Below are positions 9,174 through 17,179 of a DNA stretch of 64,000 nt, piece after piece. Source of the DNA: Owenweeksia sp048267305 (GTDB taxonomy: Bacteria; Bacteroidota; Bacteroidia; Flavobacteriales; Schleiferiaceae); the NCBI GenBank assembly GCA_048267305.1, contig JBLWXT010000001.1:124001-188000 (forward strand). Direction: 5' to 3'. The position numbers and the translations under genes were made by a program. Position 1 is the stretch's first letter; the number at the start of each line of letters is the position of its first letter. The notes below the pieces were generated by a model. The model searched no databases. It was given only the letters and a program-made list of their open reading frames with translations, and was not told the origin of the DNA.

Positions 9174-9216
9174 CGTTTACCACCATTTCAGTAAAAAACG
9201 AAAAGGATTAAACAGT

Positions 9217-9241
9217 AAAAAGGGGCATTGTGCCCCTTTTT
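9217..9241 (+). terminator. Rho-independent terminator
   Basis: GGGGCA (9222-9227) and TGCCCC (9231-9236) form a perfect 6-bp stem with a 3-base loop, flanked by five A and five T. It follows the 8661-9173 gene and also serves the convergent gene at 9254-9619, so it can work in both directions. Confidence 0.85.
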
Positions 9242-9253
9242 CAGGGTATATGG

Positions 9254-9619
9254 TCAAAGTGCTTCATCAATTTCACCTGCCAATTTGATAGCGGTTTGCT
9301 CAAAGGCCAGCCAGGCATAGAAGTTCTTCAGGTCGCCTACTACTGTAAGCGGATGCCCGAAGCAATCCTCAAAGTCATAGCGGATATTTTCTATCTCATT
9401 ATAGTGCGTGTCAAAAAACTGATGTGTATCCCTGTAGTAGATCATACAACTGGCAATTCCGCTTTCACAGCCATATTCCATCAGGTCATTTAAGAAGGTT
9501 GGGATATCTTCAGTTGGATATTCGATAGCTTCCTTGGCCACTAATGCTTTAATGGAGTTGGGGTCGGTTTTGATAATATTCTTCAGGTAATCAACGATTT
9601 GGTTTTGATAGGGACTCAT
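9254..9619 (-). CDS. Small cytosolic protein, unknown function
   Basis: 121 aa, no signal peptide. It is alpha-helical and acidic, with conserved-looking Tyr/Trp/Cys positions in the second half (CMIYYRDT, FYAWLAFE). Proteins of this general look are common cargo in Bacteroidota conjugative elements, but I cannot assign a function. It shares the bidirectional terminator at 9217-9241 with the preceding operon. Confidence 0.5.
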   Translation of the reverse strand: MSPYQNQIVDYLKNIIKTDPNSIKALVAKEAIEYPTEDIPTFLNDLMEYGCESGIASCMIYYRDTHQFFDTHYNEIENIRYDFEDCFGHPLTVVGDLKNFYAWLAFEQTAIKLAGEIDEAL

Positions 9620-10073
9620 GGCAACCTCCGGTTCTGTAATTAAAAGATGGCCAGAACTAAACAGGAGACCTAAAGACTAGTCTCAAGGAGGAATTCCAAC
9701 GGGAGCATTCCTTGAAACTTAACGGGGCGGATGTAGGAATGGTGGGCTTTTAATGAACGGAGGTTGGGAAAGGCTTCTCAAAATTGTTGAACATCGCTCT
9801 TTATTGATGTTGATATGGCCCTTCCATCTTTAGAACAGGCCATTTGCGCCAGTGATAGCAGCGGCATCCTCCGTTCTGACGGAGATAAAGCGAATAGCCC
9901 GGTGCATCGCCCTATGGCGTTGCAGGTGCCCAAAAGTTTTGGAACTAAATATTTCATTTCGATGAAGATGGCTGTGATTTTGGTAAAGTAAAAGTGTTCA
10001 AAGCCTCACAGGTCTTTCAACGAAATCATGGACTGGCAATAACTTTTAAGCTGCTAGTGCTAATGGGTATGTA
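9620..10073. other. Gene-poor spacer with possible gene remnants
   Basis: No convincing gene is seen. A 58-codon frame begins at 9813 and another stop-bounded stretch without a start runs to about 10077 (it would read FDEDGCDFGKVKVFKASQVF). The second looks protein-like and may be the eroded end of a lost gene. An imperfect inverted repeat lies at about 9681-9720. Confidence 0.3.
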
Positions 10074-11105
10074 TTAGGTATTTGATCCTAGCGAGGGATG
10101 CCTTAAAGGGGCTAACTGTCCTTTGAAAACTTCAGGATTTACCTTAAGCGAATAAAAATCTAAGGTCAGATCAATATGAGCATCTTCAGAGCTTTTAAAA
10201 AAGAATTTTCTATGACCTTGTTTGATAATTTTGCTTATATCCCTTTTGGTTTGCCTAAACTCACTAAAATGACTGGATAAGTCGGATATATACTCTCGGG
10301 AAATGCTTTCGTCAAAAAAGATTTGAGAATTGCTGTTAATTAGTTGAAGGCCATTAAGCTGATGTACCTCTTCTATTGATTCCGTTCCAATACAATTTTC
10401 ACATCCATCGCCAAAATCATAGATCTTAGGGTCATAAAAACAGATCATGAGTCTTGGGTGAATTGGATAAAAAATTTGAAGGCCTTTCGCTACCAAGCCA
10501 GTAGCCCCCATGTATTCCCCTGCCTTCTCCATCAATTGATTGTAAAAGACAATAGGTGCATCGGAAGTTATAAATGAAAGTGGTGAAAGATTGACCAAAA
10601 ATTTGAAATCCAAGAAGTCCAAGAGATGTTCATACTTCAAGGAATTAAGTAGTGTCATCAAGACAGGGTTTTCGTGTTCCAACTGGCTGCCTCCCATCTT
10701 ATCTGCCATTTGTGGCTCAAGCTCATTGATTAGAACCTTCATCCCTTTATTTAGTGATTCCATCATGTCATCACCAGCTTTTGGGATTCTGAATGCCTGG
10801 TATAGGATAAATTGCTTTAATAGCTTGAAGCTTTCAGAACCTAAAGGAGGCGGATATAGTTGTTTTTTTTCAGTCCAATGGTAAAAAAATTGAGAGATTG
10901 TTCCCTCCATTTCAGCTAGTGCATTTTCGATATCATCGTTCTCTCCATACAGAAATTTTTCATAGGCCTGATGCCTTAAAGGGGCTTTGGCAATAAACCT
11001 TTTGTTTTCAAGATTATATAGACCAATGAGTTTATCTTCTTCACGAATTGAGAATTTCTTGAGATAGAACCGGGGAATGTAGTGATGGTTTTTCTTTTTT
11101 GGCAT
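10074..11105 (-). CDS. DUF4238 domain protein
   Basis: 343 aa. The N-terminus HHYIPRFYLKKFS is the hallmark opening of the DUF4238 family, followed by a long helical region and LSPLSFITSDAPIVFYNQ near residue 178, where the conserved (S)D-P motif of the family lies. The biochemical function is not established, though members are found scattered in mobile elements and genomic islands. No signal peptide or membrane segment. Single gene with its own upstream spacer of about 190 bases. Confidence 0.75.
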   Translation of the reverse strand: MPKKKNHHYIPRFYLKKFSIREEDKLIGLYNLENKRFIAKAPLRHQAYEKFLYGENDDIENALAEMEGTISQFFYHWTEKKQLYPPPLGSESFKLLKQFILYQAFRIPKAGDDMMESLNKGMKVLINELEPQMADKMGGSQLEHENPVLMTLLNSLKYEHLLDFLDFKFLVNLSPLSFITSDAPIVFYNQLMEKAGEYMGATGLVAKGLQIFYPIHPRLMICFYDPKIYDFGDGCENCIGTESIEEVHQLNGLQLINSNSQIFFDESISREYISDLSSHFSEFRQTKRDISKIIKQGHRKFFFKSSEDAHIDLTLDFYSLKVNPEVFKGQLAPLRHPSLGSNT

Positions 11106-11291
11106 TGGCTAGTTAGTTTCAGCCCCCACTGTTTTAAACCTAAGTCGCCATGGATAGATTTTGCTTGCGGTCAATCTATAGCAAGTTTTAGGGGTAGACG
11201 ATAGTAATATGCAATTATGTACAATCAGGAGTTGATCAAGGTGCGATAAAAATCGTTAAATTGTTCTGGTAGTAATGCACAATGATAGAAA

Positions 11292-12164
11292 ATGAACGAT
11301 AAGAAAAAAAGTATATATCAACTTTTACGCAAAGGCTTTGAGAAGAACACCACAATATACTTGATTGGGCTCTGGACTTCAGTTTTTCTTATTGGCTTCA
11401 GCGCTAGGTATGCTTGGGATGAAATACTCGGACAAGAAATAATCTTAAAACAATCTTACAAAACCAATGATATTATTTCAAAAGAATATGCTCCGATATC
11501 CAAATATGATTCCCTAAGCTTCACTGTCATAGACCTACAGCGTAGGTTGGACGATTGTTATAGCACTGAGACGGATGAATGGAAGAAATTACACAAACGA
11601 GAAATCTCATATGCAATTCGAATAATGAACAATTGGTTGGACCACCATCCACGGAATGTTCAATTAGGCATACTTGGCATAAACTGCCTAGGCCCAGTAC
11701 ACCAAGGAAAGAAAACGATTCGAAGAATTTTCAATTCAGGTGGAAATATTAAGTTTCTTTTATTGAATCCCGAATCAAGTGCCTTTACTCAAAGGATGGA
11801 TAGCGAAGGTGACGAGGTTGGTCGAATTGCGGCAGAAGGAATTGCTTTTTTGTACACATTAAAGGGAATGCAAGATTCATTATCCAGTACTAATAAATCA
11901 AGAATTGAAGTGAGGTATTATTCATCAACTCCAGACCGGTCAATTGTATTTTTGAAGAACCCTTCTTTAGAGGGCATAATTTTCTTTAATCCATATCCTA
12001 AATTGCGTGATGAGATGGGGTTGCATGGCGACCTATTTCATTGGACTCACGAATATGAGAGCTATTATGAGCAGCATCTTTCTGAATTCGAAACCATTTG
12101 GGAAAGTGGAATTTCAATTGAATTATCTGAAGCTTTGAACTCCTATCAATCTCGCTTACAATAG
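11292..12164 (+). CDS. Single-pass membrane protein with PLD-like domain lacking HKD motifs
   Basis: 290 aa, AT-rich. One membrane helix at about residues 20-40, then a short linker with coiled-coil character and a C-terminal domain (110-280). The stretch GGNIKFLLLNPES and, later, IEVRYYSSTPDRSIVFL resemble the strand-turn pattern of phospholipase D-superfamily proteins found in island genes, but no HxKxxxxD is present, so catalysis of the PLD type is unlikely. Function unknown; a sensor or effector in the inner membrane is possible. It is convergent with the integrase and 92 bases from it. Confidence 0.5.
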   Translation: MNDKKKSIYQLLRKGFEKNTTIYLIGLWTSVFLIGFSARYAWDEILGQEIILKQSYKTNDIISKEYAPISKYDSLSFTVIDLQRRLDDCYSTETDEWKKLHKREISYAIRIMNNWLDHHPRNVQLGILGINCLGPVHQGKKTIRRIFNSGGNIKFLLLNPESSAFTQRMDSEGDEVGRIAAEGIAFLYTLKGMQDSLSSTNKSRIEVRYYSSTPDRSIVFLKNPSLEGIIFFNPYPKLRDEMGLHGDLFHWTHEYESYYEQHLSEFETIWESGISIELSEALNSYQSRLQ

Positions 12165-12256
12165 TTCTAACAATTTTAGACAAGAATGCTATAAATAATT
12201 GTAAATAGCCATAGCATGGAAGAATTGTTGTTACTATCTTCTAACAAGCATTAAAC

Positions 12257-13432
12257 TCACTCACTTACCTCAAAAAGATAATCAGCATAGTCTTGCATCA
12301 TTTTTCTACGTTGCGGAACATACTGCGCCCGATTGTAAGCCGCCCTAATTTTGTCCGTATCCTGATGGGCCAACTGACGTTCAATCACATCAGGATCATA
12401 CCCTCTTTCATTTAAAATAGTGCTGGCCAAGGATCGGAACCCGTGACCGGTCATTCGCTTTCCATACCCCATATGTCTTAGTGCCATTAAAAAAGAGCCA
12501 TTGCTGATATGCTTGTTTTTACTTCTGGCACTATAAAAAATGAATTCCCGTTTTCCAGTAATTTTTTGGACCTCCTTTAAAATGCCAACGGCCTGTCTTG
12601 ACAGAGGTACCATGTGAGGTCTTCGCATTTTCATTCGCTCTTTTGGAATATGCCATTCTTTGCCCTTCCAGTCTATTTCATCCCATTTAGCCTCTATCAA
12701 TTCTCTGGTACGTACAAAGGTGAGAGCAAGCAGTTGTAGGGCATAGCGGGTTAGGTCATTCCCATGATAATTTTCAATAGCCTCCAAAAGTTCGGGTAAT
12801 TCATCTACTGGAATGCAGGCATGGTGTTTTTCCTTTTTCTGAGGCAGTATGTCACGAATATCAGATGCTGGATTGTTTTCACACAACCCCCGTTGAGCTG
12901 CAAAGCGGAATGTTTGTGATATCATTTGTTTCATGCGCTTTGCAGTTTCAATTCTACCATCTTGACCAATTAGTTCCATGATATAAACTACATCAGGCAC
13001 TTTTATTTCGGTAATTGGGGTATCCCCAATGACTGGAAAAACATGTTGTTTTAGTCTGGCCTTACACTGCTGGTGATATTTGCTATTCAACTTTTCCTTT
13101 CGGGTCTCAAGCCATTTAAGGGCTACCACTTTAAAGGTATTGTCCTCTTCATATTCCTGCCTCAGCTTTTGAGCTTTCTTCTCTCGGGCGGGGTGCTTTC
13201 CTGTATTTAATATATCTTTTTGGTCATCCCTCAAACGTCTCGCCTCAGCCAAGGAAGTGTCAGGGTATTGTCCTAAGGCCATCATCTGCCCTTTGTTGTT
13301 ATATCGGTACCTCCAACGCCAGTGTTTGCCACCTGATGGGGTTACTTCTATGCACAGCCCATCCGCATCAGTGATTCTATAAAGTTTGGCTTTTGGTTTA
13401 AGGTTTTTTAGTGCCAGTTCGGTCAAAGGCAT
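12257..13432 (-). CDS. P4-type tyrosine integrase (DUF4102 arm-binding domain)
   Basis: 391 aa. The N-terminus (LTELALKNLKPKAKLYRITD) is the DUF4102 arm-DNA-binding domain of P4/CP4-57-like integrases. It is followed by a SAM-like core-binding domain (100-190) and the catalytic domain with Arg in FVRTRELIEAKW, GHGFR, QLAHQ and the nucleophile Tyr in AAYNRAQY near residue 366. All catalytic residues are present, so it should be active. Such integrases usually recombine into tRNA or other conserved gene ends, but no tRNA is visible next to it. A set of TTCTACTCAC repeats lies just upstream (13453-13685). AlpA-like and excisionase-like genes nearby fit the P4-type arrangement. Confidence 0.93.
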   Translation of the reverse strand: MPLTELALKNLKPKAKLYRITDADGLCIEVTPSGGKHWRWRYRYNNKGQMMALGQYPDTSLAEARRLRDDQKDILNTGKHPAREKKAQKLRQEYEEDNTFKVVALKWLETRKEKLNSKYHQQCKARLKQHVFPVIGDTPITEIKVPDVVYIMELIGQDGRIETAKRMKQMISQTFRFAAQRGLCENNPASDIRDILPQKKEKHHACIPVDELPELLEAIENYHGNDLTRYALQLLALTFVRTRELIEAKWDEIDWKGKEWHIPKERMKMRRPHMVPLSRQAVGILKEVQKITGKREFIFYSARSKNKHISNGSFLMALRHMGYGKRMTGHGFRSLASTILNERGYDPDVIERQLAHQDTDKIRAAYNRAQYVPQRRKMMQDYADYLFEVSE

Positions 13433-13452
13433 TGTTAGAGTCCCTCCCTAAA

Positions 13453-13685
13453 TTCTACTCACCATTCTACTCACAAATGAGATGGGTTGTCAAGAATTGT
13501 ATTGGAAGTTTCTGGAACTCAGTTTCGCTATAAAGCCATATTTTATAATGGTTCTAAGACTTTTTGGGATGGCTTTGGAAAAGGTTGCTGGAGGAGGGGA
13601 TGGGATTCTAAAAACCTAAATAAAGCTTTGAAATTACTTGAATTTGGATTATTAAAGAACCGATTCTACTCTCAACTCTACTCAC
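13453..13685 (+). repeat. Two doublets of TTCTACTCAC next to the integrase; candidate integrase arm sites or att region
   Basis: TTCTACTCAC occurs twice with 12-base periodicity at 13453-13462 and 13465-13474. A second doublet with the same periodicity (TTCTACTCTC at 13664-13673, CTCTACTCAC at 13676-13685) lies 211 bases away. The first doublet is 21 bases upstream of the integrase start. Direct repeats of this size, on one helical face and beside an integrase gene, fit arm-type binding sites or a duplicated attachment site. Confidence 0.4.
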
Positions 13686-14043
13686 TAAACAGTCGGCTGT
13701 AATCACACAATCTTGGACTGCGGGATGAATATATTTATAGCAAAAGCCAGTAAGATAAGCAAGTTTTCAAACGTTATTAAAAACGCTTTCTTTTTAAGGA
13801 AAGAATAGGGTTCTTTGTAATTGGAAAAACTCCCATTATGCCAATAGGAGTTTCTTCAATCAAAACCGCCCGAAGGAGCGGAGATTTTTTGAAAGAGGAC
13901 AATGTAGTAATTTGATTTGGCGAATGTAATGCATGACCATCACATCACCAATTATCTTGTTAAAAAATCAAGAATCCTTCCGGTCACACTCCCTACCCCG
14001 TGACAGGTGGGAATACCATTAATGCCAAATTAAAAATAAAGAA
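13686..14043. other. Non-coding spacer with small hairpins
   Basis: No gene found. AACTCC...GGAGTT forms a hairpin near 13830-13855, and CCGC...GCGG followed by a T-run (about 13863-13888) could be a terminator. The right part probably holds the promoter for the small gene at 14044. Confidence 0.35.
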
Positions 14044-14220
14044 ATGGCTACAAATGGAAAAAGCGGTGATAACCGCAGACATGGAGCTGTGAAGGGACGT
14101 TCACAGACTCAAACCCCTTCCGGTGATTGGGTTAAAAGAAATACCGCAAACGGACAGTTCATGGATGTTAAACAAGGTGGCACACCATTTAAGGGAGTGA
14201 CTAAAGAGAAAAAGAAATGA
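14044..14220 (+). CDS. 58-aa basic glycine-rich conserved small protein
   Basis: Short gene starting ATG at 14044 and ending TGA at 14218-14220; the stop overlaps the next start (ATGA), so the two are translationally coupled. It begins MATNGKSGDNRRHGAVKGRS and contains GDWVKR, FMDVKQ and FKGVTKEKKK. I recognise this layout as that of a widespread family of small basic hypothetical proteins in bacteria (GDNRR..GAVKGRSQ...W.KR....F.D.K....FKGV.KE). Very basic, likely nucleic-acid binding or disordered. Function unknown. Confidence 0.75.
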   Translation: MATNGKSGDNRRHGAVKGRSQTQTPSGDWVKRNTANGQFMDVKQGGTPFKGVTKEKKK

Positions 14221-14648
14221 TAAGGAAATTTGTGCATGACAATTGGCTGCAGCCAGCTGATGTCATTTTAGTCGAGAAAACAGGATGGCGAATTCTGGAT
14301 CATTATGTGGTTTTTCTAGGAGAGAAATATGGTCATATGTACTTTGCCGCCAATTTAATTGGTAAAGGCGTTACAGTAATGTCTGAAGATGACCTTTCAG
14401 CTTATTCTAATCGTTTCGCACCTATTTCAGTTAAGCGGTTTGCAGGTGATGAACAGGACAGATATGTTGCTGTTCAGAGAGCTCTTTCTTTGAAAGGAAA
14501 AAAGTACAGCCTTTTGAATTTCAATTGTGAGCATTATGCTAACTATGTTCAACATGCCCGTGCTGAAAGCCCTCAGGTTGGCAACTGGATTGGTGGATTG
14601 TCTTTAGTGGCTCTTTTTGGACTTCTGTTAAACTCTAGGGCTGCATAA
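14217..14648 (+). CDS. LRAT/NC-domain (permuted NlpC/P60-like) protein
   Basis: 143 aa. It has the DHYVVFLG box (His29) and the NCEHYANYV box (Cys104) that form the catalytic His/Cys pair of the lecithin:retinol acyltransferase/H-REV107 fold, a circularly permuted papain-like family that works as acyltransferase or lipase-like hydrolase. A hydrophobic segment at residues 126-138 may anchor the C-terminus in the membrane, as in LRAT family members. It is coupled by ATGA overlap to the 58-aa basic protein. Both key residues are present, so activity is expected. Bacterial members have unknown substrates; a lipid- or membrane-directed effector is an inference. Confidence 0.8.
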   Translation: MIRKFVHDNWLQPADVILVEKTGWRILDHYVVFLGEKYGHMYFAANLIGKGVTVMSEDDLSAYSNRFAPISVKRFAGDEQDRYVAVQRALSLKGKKYSLLNFNCEHYANYVQHARAESPQVGNWIGGLSLVALFGLLLNSRAA

Positions 14649-14683
14649 ATTTTCAGTCAAAGGAATTTAGTAGATTAATGATT

Positions 14684-14717
14684 AAGAGGATAGTGCCTAG
14701 CTAGGCACTATCCTCTT
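14684..14717. terminator. Perfect 34-bp palindrome, bidirectional terminator
   Basis: Two 17-base arms (AAGAGGATAGTGCCTAG and its exact complement) meet without a spacer, and a T-run follows on the plus side. It lies between the convergent LRAT gene and the AlpA-like gene and can end transcripts from both. Confidence 0.8.
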
Positions 14718-14725
14718 TTATTTTA

Positions 14726-14941
14726 TTACTCGCGAGCCTCTTTTATTTTTTGTGTCAGCCAAATTTCTATTTCTTTCTCCAGCCATCCAACGGAACGTTT
14801 TCCAATGGGGATGGATTTAGGAAACCTATTTTCATTGATATAGGCGTAAATGCTGCTCCGAGACAAACCTGTTTTGTTAATGACTGATTTAAGACGCAAG
14901 ATTTTGATTGATGGGTTTTGGGTCAATTGATCCTCCTTCAA
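14726..14941 (-). CDS. AlpA-family helix-turn-helix regulator
   Basis: 71 aa. The core reads ILRLKSVINKTGLSRSSIYA followed by FPKSIPIG and GWLEKEIEIWL, the typical AlpA/MerR-like winged helix of P4-type elements, where AlpA activates excision by stimulating integrase expression. It is compact, without extra domains. The neighbouring integrase at 12257-13432 is the natural target. Family assignment is secure; the role is by analogy. Confidence 0.85.
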   Translation of the reverse strand: MKEDQLTQNPSIKILRLKSVINKTGLSRSSIYAYINENRFPKSIPIGKRSVGWLEKEIEIWLTQKIKEARE

Positions 14942-14962
14942 TGTTTGAGTTGTGAGCTGGGT

Positions 14963-15376
14963 CTACTTTTGTCGAATGACATCTGTGAGCATTTCAACAT
15001 CAACTCCCGTGCCCGAGAGAAGGGCACAAAGAGATTTGAAACAATCTCTGGCGTGGAGGAATGTTGTCAGCCCCTGGCTGCAATCTTTCAGCTTGAAATG
15101 CTGTATCATGAAACAATGAGGCTCCAAGTGACTATTTAGTGCATCAGCATAGAGCTGTGATTTGTCTAGGAGGTACGATAAAAGCTCTTCTATGGAGGGC
15201 GAATGGCCGTATTTACAAGGATATTTCTTGATGATGGCCATGTTGCCAGTGGTGTGTTCGCAAATGGTAACCCTTAAGTACTTCATCCAAGGCTGCAGAT
15301 GATGTCTTATTGACAGTTGTTCTGAGTTTATGCTAAATATAAGGTCGTCCCAATAGGGAGTAGGATTTTGCTGCAA
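14963..15376 (-). CDS. Small protein of the element, unknown function
   Basis: 137 aa, alpha-helical with many His and Cys residues, no signal peptide. The stretch KYLRVTICEHTTGNMAI followed by a helical C-terminal half recalls small uncharacterised proteins found beside AlpA in Bacteroidota elements, but no domain can be named. It lies 22 bases upstream of the AlpA gene on the same strand, so probably co-transcribed with it. Confidence 0.5.
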   Translation of the reverse strand: MQQNPTPYWDDLIFSINSEQLSIRHHLQPWMKYLRVTICEHTTGNMAIIKKYPCKYGHSPSIEELLSYLLDKSQLYADALNSHLEPHCFMIQHFKLKDCSQGLTTFLHARDCFKSLCALLSGTGVDVEMLTDVIRQK

Positions 15377-15410
15377 GCTGATCTCTCCTGTGTTTGTGGA
15401 TAATTAAGAG

Positions 15411-15457
15411 AACCCCGCTTCCGATTAGTCGCCAAACGAACTCGGTCGCGGGGTTTT
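15411..15457. terminator. Structured hairpin, probable bidirectional terminator
   Basis: AACCCCGC (15411-15418) pairs with GCGGGGTT (15448-15455). Inside it CCGA pairs with TCGG after a symmetric 2x2 internal loop. A T-run follows on the plus strand. It lies just downstream of the minus-strand pair 15529-16069, so it likely ends that transcript. The strong stem and the lack of a plus-strand gene upstream leave room for a small RNA. Confidence 0.55.
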
Positions 15458-15528
15458 TCACGTAGTGATACTTTTAGTATAGAAAACAAGAGCTTGAATT
15501 GTCAAGGTGTTGGGCAGAAGAAATACAA

Positions 15529-15798
15529 TCATAGGTCATCGTAACCATGTCCTTTTCCCTTGTCTTTGCCCTTTTCAGGAGATGGTAGTTCGCTTGTGTT
15601 TTCCTTGTGCTGCTCAGCCCAGCGATGGATTTCCTTATCAAGTTCTTTTTCAAATTGCTGCTTCCCATCTTTCAACCCCTGGATATAGTCGTCCTGTTCT
15701 TTTAAGCTTCCAATGAGCTTTTTAGCTAATTCGGGTGACTCCTTACGAATGATATAACCACTATTAAATCCTTCAATATATTTCTGTGATGGTTCCAT
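15529..15798 (-). CDS. Small charged protein paired with an excisionase-like gene
   Basis: 89 aa, helical and very charged, with a basic Lys/Gly-rich tail (GKDKGKGHGYDDL). No domain recognised. It begins 1 base after the stop of the helix-turn-helix gene at 15800-16069, so the two form a translationally linked pair. Similar small helical proteins accompany Bacteroidota mobile-element regulators. An overlapping frame at 15474-15668 is a shadow. Confidence 0.55.
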   Translation of the reverse strand: MEPSQKYIEGFNSGYIIRKESPELAKKLIGSLKEQDDYIQGLKDGKQQFEKELDKEIHRWAEQHKENTSELPSPEKGKDKGKGHGYDDL

Positions 15799-15799
15799 A

Positions 15800-16069
15800 T
15801 CAAAAGGTGTTTTGGGCGTTATCTTCTAAATACTCATAAATGGATTCCCGGTCGTAAAGGATGATCTTCTTTTGAGGCTGAGAGAACCGGACTTTACCCT
15901 CGTCCCTTAACTTCTGCAAAGTAGTGGGCGACTTGATTTCAAGCTCAGCCATAGCCTCGTCTTTACCTATCCACTTCTTTTTTTCCGATTTGTCCTTGGC
16001 ACCAATGCGCTGCACCACCTCTTCAACAAGGGTGTAGAATGCTTCGCTTTCTAGGCAGATGACTTCCAT
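15800..16069 (-). CDS. Helix-turn-helix (excisionase/MerR-like) DNA-binding protein
   Basis: 89 aa. A helical N-terminus (VEEVVQRIGA) is followed by the winged-helix core KKKWIGKDEAMAELEIKSPT, then LQKLRDEGKVRFSQ and ILYDRESIYEYLE, the layout of the HTH_17/excisionase-like proteins common in Bacteroidota elements. Likely a directionality factor or transcription regulator of the island. It starts divergently from the S24-type repressor gene, across a 363-base spacer. Confidence 0.75.
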   Translation of the reverse strand: MEVICLESEAFYTLVEEVVQRIGAKDKSEKKKWIGKDEAMAELEIKSPTTLQKLRDEGKVRFSQPQKKIILYDRESIYEYLEDNAQNTF

Positions 16070-16432
16070 GAGCTAAAAATAGAGAATAATAGTGTGCATA
16101 ATTCTTGGTTTTAAAGTACAGACTTTCCCTCAATACCGATATTTTCTAATCGGTTAATATAAGTTATCATACAATTAAAACCACAACTCTCATTTACTCC
16201 CATCCATAGTCACCAATTGAGGAACGGGATCTGAGATTGATAAAATCACCCCTATTGGTAATAAGATGGATAAGTATCATGGCATAATTTAGTTTTTCGT
16301 TTTAGGCAGGTAATTATAATATGCTTATTTCCACTGAGTAACACGAGCGATTTGAGTCAGGCCCGAGGCAAATTGAATACGGCATGTAAAACAATCAAAT
16401 TATAAAGTACCTTTGACGGGAAAACCGTCATA
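16070..16432. other. Divergent spacer between the HTH gene and the S24 repressor
   Basis: AT-rich, no gene seen. It must carry promoters for both directions. A -7 box TACCTTTG lies at 16408-16415 and an operator-like palindrome at 16414-16430; nothing else recognisable. Confidence 0.5.
16408..16430 (+). promoter_or_regulatory. Promoter -7 box with overlapping operator palindrome
   Basis: TACCTTTG (16408-16415) fits the Bacteroidota TAnnTTTG box. It overlaps the palindrome TGACGG-GAAAA-CCGTCA (16414-16430), which ends 2 bases before the start codon of the repressor gene. No ribosome binding site is possible in this gap, so expression may be from a very short leader. Binding of the encoded repressor here would shut off its own operon, including the methyltransferase. 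Confidence 0.5.
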
Positions 16433-17164
16433 ATGGCAAATTTGATAACAGCTGAATTAGGTAAAACTTTAAAAAAATTAAGGCTATCTCAAAGCAAAAC
16501 TCAACGAGCGGTGGCTGGGAAACTTGGATTAAGTCGATCAACTTTTGCTGATTACGAAAATGGCAAAAGCGAACCTAACATGAAGAACTTAGTCAAAATA
16601 GCAGATTATTATGGAATTAGTTTAGACCGGTTAGTAAGAGGTAAATCTAGTTTAGATAGTAATTTTCCTAATGTTTTAACTGTTTCTGTTGATGCCGGGG
16701 GCAATGAACTCATTGAGTTCGTTCCTGTAAAAGCTAGCGCAGGTTATTTGCATGGCTATTCCGATCCTGATTTTGTTCAGGACCTTTACAGGTTTTCTAT
16801 TCCGAAGTTAGGCACTGGAACCTATAGAGCCTTTGAAATTACAGGTGACTCTATGAACCCCGAGCCAAGTGGCTCTATTGTTATAGCCAAGTATATTTCT
16901 GATTTAAATTCAATTAAAATTAAAGAAAAATATATTGTTGTAGTTCGTGATCAAGGTATTCTTTACAAACGTCTTCATAGTTTTAATTCCAAAACAATCA
17001 TTCTCTCATCAGATAACAAGCTATATCCGCAATTAATGATACGCAAAAACGATCTTATTGAGCTATGGGAATTCTGTGCTTGCATAAATTATGAAGATCT
17101 TCATTATGAAGAGCTTCTCGAAGATTTCAATCACAAAGTAGACAGTGGGCAATCTCACTTCTAA
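16433..17164 (+). CDS. CI/LexA-like repressor: XRE DNA-binding domain plus S24 peptidase domain
   Basis: 243 aa. Residues 8-65 form an HTH_3 domain (TQRAVAGKLGLSRSTFADYE). The C-terminal S24 domain carries the Ser in ITGDSM (Ser140), the Lys in ILYKRL (Lys179) and a candidate Ala-Gly cleavage bond in KASAGYL (103-104). Such proteins repress until RecA filament formation triggers self-cleavage, giving DNA-damage-induced expression. The gene is 15 bases upstream of the methyltransferase, so it probably controls it and replaces the usual controller protein of a restriction-modification unit. The operator palindrome just before the start supports autoregulation. Confidence 0.88.
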   Translation: MANLITAELGKTLKKLRLSQSKTQRAVAGKLGLSRSTFADYENGKSEPNMKNLVKIADYYGISLDRLVRGKSSLDSNFPNVLTVSVDAGGNELIEFVPVKASAGYLHGYSDPDFVQDLYRFSIPKLGTGTYRAFEITGDSMNPEPSGSIVIAKYISDLNSIKIKEKYIVVVRDQGILYKRLHSFNSKTIILSSDNKLYPQLMIRKNDLIELWEFCACINYEDLHYEELLEDFNHKVDSGQSHF

Positions 17165-17179
17165 AAACAAAAGGTAAAA

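Noticed and set aside
12165..12256. Hairpin TGCTAT...ATAGCA as terminator between the 290-aa gene and the integrase
   Set aside because: The stem is short and no T-run follows it.
13487..13702. 71-codon frame next to the integrase
   Set aside because: TTG start, no recognisable features, and it overlaps the repeat doublets that look like DNA-binding sites.
15474..15668. 64-codon minus-strand frame
   Set aside because: Lies inside the better-supported 15529-15798 gene in another frame.
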